Shown: in pieces, positions 1-12,200 of the stretch
Layout of the letters: the number at the start of each line of letters is the position of its first letter
Numbering within the stretch: position 1 is the stretch's first letter
Assembly (NCBI RefSeq): GCF_963678635.1
Contig: NC_087071.1
Coordinates: 30,430,141 to 30,494,140 of the forward strand
Source of the DNA: Symsagittifera roscoffensis
Lineage: Eukaryota > Xenacoelomorpha > Acoela > Convolutidae
Direction of reading: 5' to 3'
DNA: 64,000 nt
The notes under the pieces: generated by a model
Told to the model about the DNA's origin: nothing
The model's database searches: none
What the model saw: the letters and a program-made list of their open reading frames with translations, nothing else
Program-made: the position numbers and the translations under genes

Positions 1-976
1 CGAACTCTTCATCGACATTTGTCGAACTGAATATATTTTTAATGTTATACTTGAAATCTTTGGCAATTGTGGAATGTCTTGTTTTCTGTTTAAGAAATTT
101 TGTTTTCGGTTTTTTGTCAAAAAGTGTTTATTTTTAAATTTTGTCACAATGCAATTATCAAATAACTGTTAGGAATTATTCAAAATTTCATTATTTCAAA
201 ATTATTATTGTTTATTTCCAATTTTTCAATTGTTTTGATCAAAAAAATTTAGTAAATTACTTTGCACTACAAAAAGGACCGATGATGTCATCATGAAAGA
301 TATGAATTACTCGACTAGTTTTTCGATATTCAACTTGAGCTTTTGAAAGCCGAGGAAGATGATAATGTCATTGACCACCGAGGTTATTGTTCCTCGTCTT
401 CGGCATTGGGAGTTGATTTGTTTGTTAGATGGCGTGATAGAAGTCAGCGTTTCATATGATGTAAGTCGACAATTGTGCAATGCCTTGTTTTATCTATTCG
501 GATTTAGTGTTTTTGATCATACTAACAATAAGTCTTTTGCGGTAAGTAAGGCCAAAAAATGAGTAAAAACTTTCGGCTATTTAAACACAAACAAAGTTGT
601 TCAGGTCAAGTATATTGTCAATTTTGTTTGGAGAAGAAGTTTTGTCGACTTTTTTGTTTACAATAGACAACAATTATTAAATGTTCCATCTAAATCAGAG
701 GAGTCAGATAATGAAGTATATCGATTTGCCGTTTGTTCAAAGAATGATAAATTTTCAGAGAAATCTACTTTCTTTACTCTCGAAAATACAGCTCTGTTCT
801 ATCATTAGATTTTTGACACATAATCAAACTTGATCGTTCATAAATGTTATGAAAACTCCCAGCAGCGGAATTTTTTTTGTGTGAAGTGTTTGATTTCTGT
901 GAGTGATTTGGCCCCAAATTTTTCTCCTATAACGTTGCAGCAACCAAATCAGCAGGCAAGTAATGTTGAAAAACTA
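1..976. other. Intergenic sequence with decayed coding-like segment
   Basis: Apart from the open segment at 319-456 (listed separately), nothing is assignable. The stretch around 62-110 partly resembles 462-510 (CAATTGTG-AATG-CTTGTTTT), hinting at an old internal duplication. Confidence 0.4.
319..459 (+). pseudogene. Short coding-like relic, family unknown
   Basis: A stop-to-stop frame of 46 codons has protein-like composition (acidic AEEDDNVIDHRG, a Ser run, then FVRWRDRSQRF) and ends at TGA 457-459. After that the same region is open only in pieces and in other frames. Composition differs from the Phe/Lys/Ile-rich noise ORFs around it. It may be debris of a transposon gene into which the 977-1914 element inserted. 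The family is not recognised. Confidence 0.25.
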
Positions 977-1914
977 CCCGGGTTGACCTCCATACACCGA
1001 AAATGCTTATCATACAATTCCATTCATCAAGTGTGTGGGAAAATGCTTGTCATACAATTTTCATACAATTTCTAAAAACGGTTGAAAACTGGTATAAACT
1101 CATTTCTGTGGCTGTTTGATTCTAATAAAACAATATGGGTGATAAAAAACTGAGGTTTTCGTTTTTTGAAAAAAATGCTTATCATACAATTCCCATATAT
1201 GGAAATTGTATGACTGGCATTTTTTTGATGGCGACACAAAAAATTTTCAAGTAATTTTGAAAATTTGGCCCAAAAAAATTTTTTGTTTTTTTTTTCAACC
1301 GCAAATCGATTTTCGTACGCAAACAAACATTTTTCGAAAAAAAAATTTTGCATGCAAAATTTGATATTTTGTGTGCATAACGTAGTCCTGGATACAATAA
1401 AATTGGCTTTTATTTTCTTTTCACTTAATTTTTTTTTCAAAAACGCTGAAAATTCCTCTTTTTTTGTATGGGGTTTTAATGTACGCCTTGATCAATGTCT
1501 GATAATTTGAAATTCAAAAATTTAATATAATCATCATTAAAAAAATTTTGCCAAAAAATATAAGTTTGTTACTTTTGTTATATGAATTGTGAAAGACAGC
1601 CAAATTCAGGTCGTTTTCTATGCATTGTAAATGCAAGACCGTCCAACCTTTGGTGTTTTGAGTAACCAAGGTCTTTGTCACTTGTGTTCGGTTGCAACTA
1701 CAACCGACAGTTTTTCAGAAACAAAATTTAGAAAGAAAAAATCAAAATTTTTGGTTTATGGGAAAACACCTATCATACAATTTTCATATATGGAAAAATG
1801 TTTATCATAGAGTTTTCATACAATTTTCTGTACGTATGGAATTGTATGAAATTGTATGACAAGAAGTTTCTCATATATGGAAATTGTATAATAAGAAGTT
1901 TTGGTCAACCCGGG
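977..1914. mobile_element. 938-bp TIR element with TA target site, probably non-autonomous
   Basis: The termini are CCCGGGTTGACC (977-988) and its exact inverse GGTCAACCCGGG (1903-1914), each flanked by TA (975-976 and 1915-1916). A TA duplication is typical of Tc1/mariner-like DNA transposons. The interior is AT-rich and contains repeated units of the type CTTATCATACAATT with CCATATATGG palindromes (around 1003-1070, 1172-1220 and 1765-1895). ORFs inside are Phe/Lys-rich noise. No transposase is visible, so it is likely a MITE-like derivative. Confidence 0.75.
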
Positions 1915-2774
1915 TAAGTTGTTTCACAAGTTTTGATCGGTTTTAAGACTTGAGAATTGTCAAAGCTAAAATTATCGACGATCGCGATTACAATATTTCC
2001 TCGTCTCCAGATTTTTCAGTTAGTTGTTAGGTGGATTGATGGCTAATCAACGTTGCCCATATCTTTCCCAACATATGTTCAACAGAAAAGCTATAGGTTA
2101 ATAGTTTATCGTCTCATGTAAGTCTTGATTGCAACGTTTCTGAGTACCTGTCACCATGTTGGGTCCCAAGTAAAAGATTCGTTAAGATATTAAAAAGGAG
2201 AATTTTAGTGGTTTGAGTGCTCTAATTTGTTATTTTGCATATGGTTTCTGTCAAATTTGAAAATTCTGTTGAAAACGCTTTAATTTTCCGAGTTAAAGTG
2301 ATTTTGTTCTAGTGATGCCGTAAGCTTAAGTGCGATGCGTCGCTTTTATTATGGATGCTCTTTTATCGTCGTTTAATAGTATTTTTTGAAACTTCCATTT
2401 TTACCTGAATGCTTTCTGATGTTCATGTGCTGAAGTGGTTATTTAAAAGGTAATAAGGATGCTGACAAGTTGGAAATGGGTTAATTGATGGTTTTTTTTA
2501 TTCTATTTTTGGGGCGTTTCGACTCTAAATTTCAAATCGCTTCCGTTGTGAACGATAGTGGTTTGGATACTTGATTGAACCCACTGAGTTTTTTCTATGA
2601 TCACTTTCGTAAAGTTTTTGGTTGTGAGTTTTTCATGCAGCGATTGTTCTTTTTTCCTATTTGAAAACTAATATCTTACCCAAGAAAATTTGACTGGTTT
2701 TGTATTTCTTGAGGTTGGTTTCTTCTTTGATTTATGAAGTCTTTAACAGGAACTCCGGCAGTTGTTGGAAGAAA

Positions 2775-2861
2775 CAATTGGTTGACGCTATTTCATCTGA
2801 CCTATGGGACGTTTCTGAGTCGTCCGGTAAAACATCTTCGAGAGTGTACAAGGCATTCTAA
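2775..2861 (+). pseudogene. Short coding-like relic
   Basis: An open segment of 28 codons (QLVDAISSDLWDVSESSGKT and a further nine residues) ends at TAA 2859-2861. It has a polar, non-repetitive composition unlike neighbouring noise. The overlapping ATG-started frame is less protein-like. Both could be debris of the same dead transposon as the relic at 319-459; this is inference. Confidence 0.2.
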
Positions 2862-3929
2862 TTTTCAAGCTTTTCAAGCATTAATTATCAATTTTTCCCC
2901 CTCTAAAAGTAATTTGTGGTCATCGCGCTGCCAAAGTGAGCTGTAAACAGAGAAAAGATTGAAGGTTGCACTTTGATTGTTCTGAGGCATTTTAATTTTG
3001 AACCCTGATCATCCTTACGATCCTTTAGGTTTTTCTTGAGCCATTAATTGAATTTTTTTCTTTTAAAGATTTGACTAATCGTATTCCCCTCAGAATTGAA
3101 CATGATTGTAATGCTGTGTTTCGAATTTTCTACGCCTTTCTTTTCAGTGAAATATGATGAGCCTCGCTCTGTTTTAATTCCTATCCCTATGCCATTGAAC
3201 GCTATATAGTTTTGTTAGATAACTTTGTTTTTTTTAATGAATTTCTTCTAGTGATTTGAATAGAAGCGATTTTACAAAAACGATCGGTGCACACAAGTTT
3301 ATAGTTTTCTGTCTACTGCAAACTAAAAGTAGCGGACCAACAAAGCTGAGTTCCCTTACTTATCTTGGTTGGACAACTGAAAATAATTTTCCGTTGTGAG
3401 CATAAATAAGCGCTTCAGTTACAGTTACTTCACTGTAGAAGGAATTGAGGTCGATAGATGAGAAACAGGTTGAATATGCGGCGTGAACGCTAATTGCGGT
3501 ACAGCTATTTGGTGTCTATCAGCTCATAAAACGAGGAAAACTTAATTGCCACAGTAGCATAATTTCATTTTGGACTTTTTTTCGAGAAAACTGGTATAAC
3601 TTTTTCAGTTTTTCACACTTATTTACATAGAAAATTGAAAGGCCGCTTGTTTACCCATGAGAACCGCTCATTACATTTTTCAACCAAGTTTGTCGATTTC
3701 TGGATTTCATAACCAAAAAATAAAAAAAAGTATGAAGAGAATTTCAATTGTGAATACTGTTCATGATAGAACAGGGATAAAAAAAGCCTTTAATTTAAAA
3801 TAATTTAAAAAAACCTTTTATTAAAAATAACTCTTTTCTTGCTTCGAAATTTCTCGTTTCATTATGAATGACAGCTGGCTGTGGCATCACAAACCACGGA
3901 TCACTTGAATAGTACAACGCTAGTTTATA

Positions 3930-4060
3930 AGAAGGATAGCCGGGTGCAGTGCAAGTAGCACAGCATGTTCCGACCTTCCTTCAACCTAGCACAGCCTTTC
4001 TTCAACTTAGTGTCATTTATAGTGCGTGGTTTGGTTTGAGAACTAAACGATCCTGTAGAA
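3930..4060. repeat. Dispersed repeat copy A (GATAGCCGG...GTAGCACAG)
   Basis: The core at 3932-3963 (AAGGATAGCC, then GTGCAGTGCAAGTAGCACAG) recurs almost exactly at 43109-43140. Weaker similarity continues about 100 bp further, including the pyrimidine-rich CTTCAA tract and TAGTGT. An inverted partial match (CTGTGCTACTTGC) lies near 15781. This indicates an uncharacterised short interspersed family. No tRNA-like boxes were recognised. Confidence 0.55.
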
Positions 4061-4780
4061 ATTTAGTGAATCTGGCTTGATCGGCTTTATTTATCTTGAA
4101 TAACTAATTTCTAACAATTGAAAAAAAAACTTGTTTATTAAGCGCTAAGTGAAACTTCAAAAACTAGTTTGTTTTAGTGTAGAAAAAGCACTTTTTTAGC
4201 TTTATTATTCTAGAAATTAAAAGACCATTTAACAAGCTTTACTTGATTTTGTTATTCGCTCGAAATAGGATTGAATCTCAAAATAGGCATGCCAGTTTTT
4301 CTCGACACTGTGAATTTTTTTGATAACTTTTTAAATCTCGTTCGAACTACGACTGGAAGGGCTATACTATGAAATATCCTTCGATCCATACTAAGGATTA
4401 TTTAAGTTTTTGCGTGGAAAAAAAAACGAACTAAAACACATCAGAATACAAAGTTCCAACCCTTTTGCAAATGGTCGGAACAATAAAACGGAAAATAAAC
4501 AGCACTACAGATGTAGACCTATAAATAGACTTATTTTGATGCACTTTCTGTTTTGCAATTTCTCATGCAATTTTCAAAATTGCAGTATCGTTGACAAAAA
4601 ATTATCTTTTTTTGTATCTTTGTGTTCAAACTCCAGATCATTTTCAAAAATATTCAAGCTGAGTGGACCAGCACAGACCTTTTTGAGACACCCAACTAAA
4701 CCTTACTTGAATTAATAAATTTTTTGAACTAATAAATTGCGGTCTATTTGTACTTTTTTAAAAAGAAAAATATATCATTG

Positions 4781-5090
4781 CTAGAAAAACCTAGCGTCGC
4801 TCATTTTATTGTAAATACCTCGCCTAACGTCTTGCTCGATTTCAAGTTTCCTGTTTAGACTTTTAAGTCTTTCGTCTTTGTCGCCATCGCCAAGTCCTCG
4901 ACCAGAGCTTCAACGCTGTCCCTCGAAATCAGAAATTTTACTACCGCTTCCACTGAATTGAACGCCATCCAAATTGGCTCCATTATTAGTCGACCGATGT
5001 TTGGCGCCATTAATTCACTGGAGTGAATATGATCGAATTTGTCTCCGCAGGTTTTAGGGTCTTGAGTTACCATCATCTTCTCATTGTTTG
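4781..5090 (-). pseudogene. Coding-like island with in-frame stops; possible HR1-like end
   Basis: One minus-strand frame has strongly protein-like composition from about 5090 to the TAG at 4781-4783, broken by TGA (4910-4912) and earlier in-frame stops. The last open part (4784-4909, 42 codons) reads SSGRGLGDGDKDERLKSLNR and then KLEIEQDVRRG. The L-x3-RKLEIE-x2-VRRG pattern resembles an HR1-type Rho-effector coiled coil; this is a resemblance only. A GT donor at the GAG/GTATTT junction (exon side 4819) could make part of it a real exon. A different minus frame of 73 codons overlaps it (4855-5076). A decayed gene fragment is the simplest reading. Confidence 0.3.
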
Positions 5091-6654
5091 CCCTCCTTTC
5101 AGAACAGAGTTGACCCCGATGGTTTTAAAACAGGTGTTTGTGCACAATCCTCTTGTGTTTAAGCCCGGTCCCCTTTTTTCGTTTTTAAAAATTGGTCTTT
5201 TATTGGTTACTCATGATTGAAAAAAGACAGTTTTTGTGATTATCAGGTTGTCAAAAAGGAGGGCATTGCATTCGAGAAAGACCGCAGACTTGATGCGGGA
5301 TGCTTGAAAAACGGCTGATTTGATGACGCTCCTTGAATCCAGAAAAAAATAGCTTGTCCAATTTTCTCACGAAAACTGACAACCCATTGCATTGGAATCA
5401 AGAAAAAATGCTGACTTGATACTTTTGAGAGTATTTTTAAGGAAAATGAATCATATTTCTCGAGTCTAATCGCCACGAGAAACTAGCTTATCTAAATTGC
5501 TTTGAATTCAAGAAATACTACTGACTTCATGCGCTTTATATGAAGTATTGCAGACTTGATGCACTTGAGAGCATTTCTAAAATTTTTGATCACATTTCTC
5601 CTCAAATCCAATCGCCAGGAAAAACTAACTAATTCAATTTTTTCGCAAAAAAGATGGCCAATTCCATAAAATTCAGGAAATACCGCTGAATTGATCCGGA
5701 ATGATTGAAATACAGCTGTTTGATGCTTTGAGGGAATTTCTTTCTTTTTCAAAAAAAAATTTCTTCGAATCCAAATGCCGGAAAAAAAACTAGCTTACCC
5801 AGTTCTCTCAACAAAAGCGAATACCAGCTGCATTGGCTTAAAGCAATACTGCCGACTTGATGCGCCTTGTTTGAAATACCGCAGACTTGAAGTACTTTAG
5901 ATAGTTTCTAACTTTTCGAATACTTTTCTTCTCGACTTAAACCGCCAGGAAAAAGTAGCTTATCCAATTTTCTTACTAAATGCGCGGACCAGTTGCTTAT
6001 GATTCAAGAAGTACTGCTGACTTGATGTGTATTATTTGGATTACCATAGAGTTAGCGGAGTTAAGATTATCTCTAAACATTTCGATTATGTTTCTCCTCG
6101 AATGCGATCGCAAAGAAAAACAAAATTGTCCAAATTTTTCAAAAAAAAAGATGGCCAGTTTCATAAAGTTCAGTAAACACCGCTGACTTGAACCGGATTG
6201 TTTAAAATACCGCAGACTCGATGCTTCGAGAGAACTTCTATTTTTTTCAGCTCGAAGATTTTCTCGAAACCACTTTTCAGAAAAAAAATTGCTATTCCAG
6301 CTCTCTCACGAATACCGAAGATCAACTGCATTGAATTCAAGTAAAAACCGCTGACTTGATGCTCTTGATGGATTTTCTAATTTTTCGCTCCAAATAATTG
6401 CCCAAATCTAATCGCAGGAAAAATTATCTGATCAAATCTCGCACAAAAAATAAGGGCTCATTGAATCTGGTTTGAGAAATTTTTCTGAAAACAATTTTCC
6501 TCAAATCCAATCACCACGAGAAACTAGCTTACCCAGTCACTTCTATCAAAAAAAACAAATACCAACTGCATTGGATTAAAGTAATTTTACTGACTTGATG
6601 CGCCTTGTTTGAAAAATCGCTGACCTGAAAAAACTTGAAGTTTTTCTAATCTAT

Positions 6655-6975
6655 TTAATTTTTTCATAAAATTGAGCACCAACTGCTTTGATTTCAAGGA
6701 ATATTGCTGATTTGATGTGTGCAGTTATAAATACTGCAGCCTTGAAGTACTTTAGGTTGTTTCTAAATTAACTCAAACCGCCAGGAAAAACTATCTTATC
6801 CAATTTTCTCACTAAACACGTGGGTAAGTTGACTCGAATAAACTTGGAACTTTTTCTAATTTATCCAAATTTTTCATAAAATTGAGCACCAACTGCTTTG
6901 ATTTCAAGGAAAATTGCTGATTTGATGTGTGCAGTTATAAATACTGCAGAATTGAAGTGTTTTAGGTTGTTGCTA
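6655..6975. repeat. Recent local duplication inside the satellite
   Basis: The segment beginning TTCATAAAATTGAGCACC near 6664 recurs almost exactly 215 bp later near 6879, including GATTTGATGTGTGCAGTTATAAATACTGCAG. This is much closer identity than between ordinary neighbouring monomers, so it marks a young duplication within an old array. Confidence 0.7.
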
Positions 6976-8896
6976 AAATTTCGATCACCTTTCTTCTCGA
7001 CTCAAACCGCCAGGAAAAAATAACTAACCCAATTTTCTCACCAATCGCATTGGCAAGTTGCTTATGATTCAAGAACTACTGCTGACTTGCTTTGTTTTGT
7101 TTGGAAAGTCATAGAATTGATGCAGTTGAGATTGTTTATAAACTTTCCGATCATGTTTTTCCTCGAACCCGATCGCAAAGAAAAACGATTGCCAGCTCGA
7201 TAAAGTTCAGTAAACACCGCTAACTTGAGCCGGATTGCTTAAAACAACGCTGACATGATGCTTTGAGAGAACTTCTAATTTTTCAGATCAAAGATCTTCT
7301 TGAATCCAATTTCCAGATAAAAAAAACTAGCTAGCCCAGCTCTTTTACGAATAACGAATAACGAACAACTTCACTGAATTCAAGCAAAAACCGCTGACTT
7401 GATGCACTTGAGAGATTTTCTAATTTTTCGGTTCGAAATGCTCCCCAAATTGAATCACCAGGAAAAATTATCTTATCAAATCTCTCACAAAAAAATAAGG
7501 GATCATTGAGTCTGGTTTGAGAAAAATGGCTGTCTTGATGGTAGATGTTAGAAAAAACGCTGTCTTGATACACTGGAGAGTGTTTCTTATTTCTCTGACA
7601 ACAATTATCCTCAAATTCAATCACAACGAGAAACTAGCTTATCCATTGCTCTCACGAAAAACGAGAAACAACTGACTTTCTTCAAGAAATACCGCTGAAT
7701 TGATGCACTTGAGAGTATTTTTGAATTTCTGAACACTGTTCTCCACGAATCCAATCGCCAAAAAAGTTAGCTCATCCATTTATTTCACGGAAAACGAGGA
7801 TCAACTGAATTGCATTGAGAAACTTTTGCTGACTTGATGCGTGTTGTTCAAAAAAAATCGATGTCTTGATAAATTTGAGAGTGTTTCTAAAATTATTGAT
7901 CGTTGTTTTTGAATCCAGCCACGACGAGCAGCGAGCTTATTAATTTCTCTCACAAAAAGCGAGCGAGCACCAACGGCTTGGAATTCAAGAAACACTGCTG
8001 ATTTGATGCGCGTTGTTTGAAATACCGCTGACATGATACCCCTGAGAGTATTTCTAAAGATTCCGATCACATTTCTCCTCGAGTCCAATTGTCACGAAAA
8101 CTATCTGATCCAATTTTCTCATAAAAATATGACCATTTCCATAAGATTCAAGAAACACCGCTGATTTGAAGAAGTTTCTTTAAAAGAGCGCTGATATGAT
8201 ACAGTTGAGAAAATGAGCTAGCTTTTCACTTTCTTTCACGAAAAGCGAGAACCAATTGCGTTGGAATCAAGAACAAAGATGGCTTGCGATTTTCTTAAAA
8301 AACCGCTGGCTCGAAGCGCTTGAGAGTATTTCTAAAAAAGGGTTTTGATAGTTCTAAAATCCAATCGCTACAATAAATTAGCTTATCCATTTTTCTCCCA
8401 AAAAGCGTGCACAAACTGCTTTGAATTCAAGAAAACTTTCTGACTTGATGCGTGTTGCTTGAAATGCGACGGATTTCATGCACTTGAAAGTATTTCTGAT
8501 TCTCTGATCATAGTTTTCCTCAAATCCATTCGTCGGAAATAAATAGATAATCCAAATCTCTCAAAAAAACGTGAGGCCCAGTTGCATTGGGTTTGAGAAA
8601 TATCGCTGTCCAGAAGCACTGGAGAGTTTTTCTGATACTTCTGACCACAGTTCTCCTCAAATCCAATCCCCATGAGAATAACGCTTATCCCTTTTTCTCT
8701 CAAAAAGCGAGGATCAACTGCTTCAAGAAACACTGCTGTTTTCATGCAAATTAAGGAAAAACCGTTGAGCTCGTGCACTTGAGATTGTTTTCAAAATTTT
8801 GGGATCACAGTTCTCCTCGAATCCAATCGCTGGAAAAACTGGCCTATCCAATTATCTGACTAAAAGTGAGGACCAACTGCTTTTGATTCAAGAACT

Positions 8897-9262
8897 ACGT
8901 AGTAGTTAGAACATAGTTGAAAGATGCCCGAGGGAAAAAGAGCCCGGCCTGAGGGCACGAGATGCCCGAGTGCGGTTCTTTTTCCCGAGGCCATCTTCAA
9001 CTATGTTCTAACTGTTGATGAGTATGTTTTTGCTTTTTCTGAAGAAAAGATGCCAAAAAATTGTGAAAGAGCCCGGCAGTTTGCGAAAGAGCCCGGAAAA
9101 TAGTGCGAAACTATGCAAATGATTTCTTTTTTCATTCATGCGTTCTAATATTTCATTTTTCATTCATGCCTTCTCGTGAAAAAACATTTGTGAAAAAGCA
9201 CAAACATAGTCTTCTGTTGAATTGTGTTAAATTGACGTGCTGCACCGCCCGGAGCGGAGTAA
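8897..9262. mobile_element. Insertion interrupting the satellite, with hairpin end
   Basis: Monomer sequence stops at ...GATTCAAGAA and resumes at GAATTACTGCTGACC. The ~366 bp between are unrelated to the satellite. The left part is a near-perfect inverted repeat (8905-8940 against 8977-9012). GATGCCCGAG occurs twice and AAGAGCCCGG three times, and the right end reads CACCGCCCGGAGCGGAGT. No clear target duplication or coding sequence was seen. It is probably a small non-autonomous foldback element. Confidence 0.55.
8905..9012. repeat. 36-bp-arm inverted repeat (hairpin)
   Basis: The left arm starts GTTAGAACATAGTTGAA and the right arm is its inverse, ending TTCAACTATGTTCTAAC. The arms pair over about 35 bp with one small offset around the GATGCCCGAGG core, around a loop of about 36 nt that again contains GATGCCCGAG. 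Confidence 0.85.
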
Positions 9263-12200
9263 ATGAATTACTGCTGACCAGATGCTTTTATAGATTTTCT
9301 TTTTTTTCGCATCAGAATTCTTTTTGATTCCAGATGCCAAAAAGCACTAGATTTCCAGTTCTCTTTCATAAAGCGAAGTCAAAAGGTATTGAATTCCAGA
9401 AATATTGCTAACTGGACACGACTTGTTTGAAAAACCGCTGAGCTAATGCACTTGAATATATTTCTAAATTTTCGGATGACAGTTCTCTTCGAACCCAATC
9501 GCCAGAAAAAATAAACTTGTCAATTCGTCTCACAAAAACTGAGGGGCAGCTGAATTTGTTTCGAGAAACACCGCTGATTTGATGCGGTTTATCTGAAAAA
9601 TCACCGTCTTGATGCACTTGATAGCAATTCTGATACTTGGGATCACAATTCTCCTCAAATCCAACCACCACGAGAGCCTAGCTTATCCCTTTCTCTCGCA
9701 AAAACCGAGAAACAACTGCATTGACTTCAAGAAAAACAGTTGACTTTATGAAGCTTGTTTGAAATAAAGCTGAGTTGATGCAATTAAGAGGATTTATAAA
9801 ATTTCAGACCACAGTTCTCGCCAACCTCAGTCGCCAAAACAAAATTAGCTCAAGCAATTCTTTCACGGAAAGCAAAGTCCAAACGAATTGGTCTCGAGTT
9901 TTTTTTTGCTGACATGATGCGTCTTTTTTTAAAAAACTTTTGATTTGATACATTTGAGAATATTTCAAAATATGTTGATCCAGTCCAATCTCCACGAGAC
10001 GCTAGCTTATCCATTTTTCTCATAAAAAGCAAGCATCAACACCGCTTCGATTTCAAGAAATACTGCTGAATTGATGCGTTTTGTTCGATATCTCGTGGAC
10101 TTGATGCACTTCAGAGCGTTTCTAAAATTTCCGATCACTTTTCTACTCAAATTCAATTGCCACAAAAAACTAGCTTATCATGTTTGCTAGCAAAAAGTGA
10201 AACCAAAAGCAATTATTTCAAAAAATACTGCTGATTTGATGCGGCTTGTTTAAAATACCGCTGAGCTAGTGCACTTTAAAACATTTCTAAAGTTTCGGAT
10301 CACAGTTTTCCTGGAATCCATTTGCCAGGAATAATTAGTTCGTCAATTTTCTCCACAAAAAAATGAGGCCCAATTGTTTCGGGTTTGAGAAATGCGACTT
10401 ACTTGATGCGGGATATCTTGAAAACCGCTGTCTTTATGCACTTGAGAACACCTCTGATAATTCGGATCACAGTTCTTCTAAAATCCAATCGCCACGAGAA
10501 CCTAGCACATCTATCTCACACACAAAAAGCGCGGACCAACTGATTTGAATTAGAGAAAAGCTACTGACTCCATGCTGAATGTTTAAAATATTGCTGAGCT
10601 GATTCATTTAGGATTATTTTTAAATTTTTCAGATCACAGTTCTCCTCAAATCGAATTGCCTGGAATACAATTTTACTTGAGAGATTTTGGACCACAGTTC
10701 TCCTCGAGTTCAATAGCCTGGAAAAACCAGAGATCCAAAAAATCAATTGTTTCAAAAAAATAGATGACCAGTTCCATGAAATTCAGAAACACCGCTGACA
10801 TGAAGCGGATTGTTTGAAATACCGCTAAGCTGACGCTTTGAGAGATTTTCTAATTTCTCACATCAAGGATCACTTCGACTCTAATTGCTAAAAAAAACTA
10901 GCTCACCCAGTTCTCGCTCGATAAAAGAAGACCAAAAGCATTAAATTCCAAAAAAACTTCTGACTTGATGCGGTATGTTCAAAATACCGCTGAGCTAAGG
11001 AAATTGATAGAATTTTTAAATTTTCGGATCACAGTTCTCCTCGAAACCAATCGCCAGGAAAAGTTAGCTTGTTCACTTGTCTCACGAAGGTTGAGTGCCA
11101 ACCGTATCGGATTTGAGAAAAACCCCTTACTTGATGCGAGATTTCTTAAAAACCTTTGTCATTATGCACTTGAGAGTGTTTTTGATCTTTTGGATCACAG
11201 TTCTCGTCAAATCCATTCGCTACGAGAAACTAGCTCATCCATTTCTCTCGCAAAAATTGAGGACCAACTGCATTGGCTTCAAGAAAAACTGCTAATTTCT
11301 TGAAGTTTGTTTAAAATAACGCTGGCTGACGTAATTGAAAGTATTTATAAAATTTCGGATTACAGTTCTGGTCAATTTTAGTCGCCAGGAAAAAATAGCT
11401 CGTCCATTTCTCTCACAAAATTGAATACCAATTGCGTCGGGCTCGTGAAATATCGCTTAATTGCTGCGAGCAGTTTGAAAAATCTATAATTCAAGTTTTG
11501 AGACTATATCTGAATTATTTTTGAGTGTTTTGCCAATCAGAGTTCTCCTCGAAACCAATCGCCTGAAAAAAAAAACTAGCTTACCTAGTTCTCTCACGAA
11601 AAGCGAGGACCAATTGCAGTGGATTCAAGAAACTTGATGCTGATCAAATATACTGAATTTGGGGATCACAGTTTTCCTCGAATCCAAACAACTGAAACCT
11701 AGCTGATCCAAATTTTTTCACCGAAAAAAGTGGCCATTTGCATCTGACCCAGAAAAACAGTGCTGATTAGATGCGTATTGTTTGAAATACCGCCGACTTG
11801 ATGCCTTGCGAATATTTGTAATTTCTCTGATCTCAGTTCTCCTCAAAAACAATCGTCAGGAGGAACTAGTTGATCCCTTCTCTCACTAAAAGTGAGAACC
11901 AAATATGTTTTATATAGGAAATATTGCTGACTTGATGCGGGAAATGAAATGTCGCTGATTCGATGCTGTTGCTGATTTTTTAAATTTTTCGGATCACGTT
12001 TTTTGGATCAAAAAACAGCTGACTCGATGCACTTGAGAGTTTTTTTGATATTTCGGACCACAGTTCTCCTCAAGTCAAATTGCCATGAGACACTAGCTTA
12101 ACCATTTCTCTCGCGAAACGCGAGGACCAACTGCATTTGATTCCAAAAACACGGCTGACTTGATACTTGTTGTTTGAATGAACAGATACTTGATGCACTT

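Larger units (their letters stand above)
1917..4780. other. Intergenic sequence, decayed coding-like islands on the plus strand
   Basis: No intact gene is present. Protein-like open pieces interrupted by stops occur at about 2030-2380 and at 2775-2858, all readable on the plus strand. 3930-4060 holds one copy of a dispersed repeat (listed separately). The remainder is AT-rich and featureless. Confidence 0.35.

Noticed and set aside
1072-1510. Overlapping 81- to 122-codon ORFs on both strands
   Set aside because: They lie inside the 977-1914 TIR element and are Phe/Lys/Asn-rich products of AT-rich sequence.
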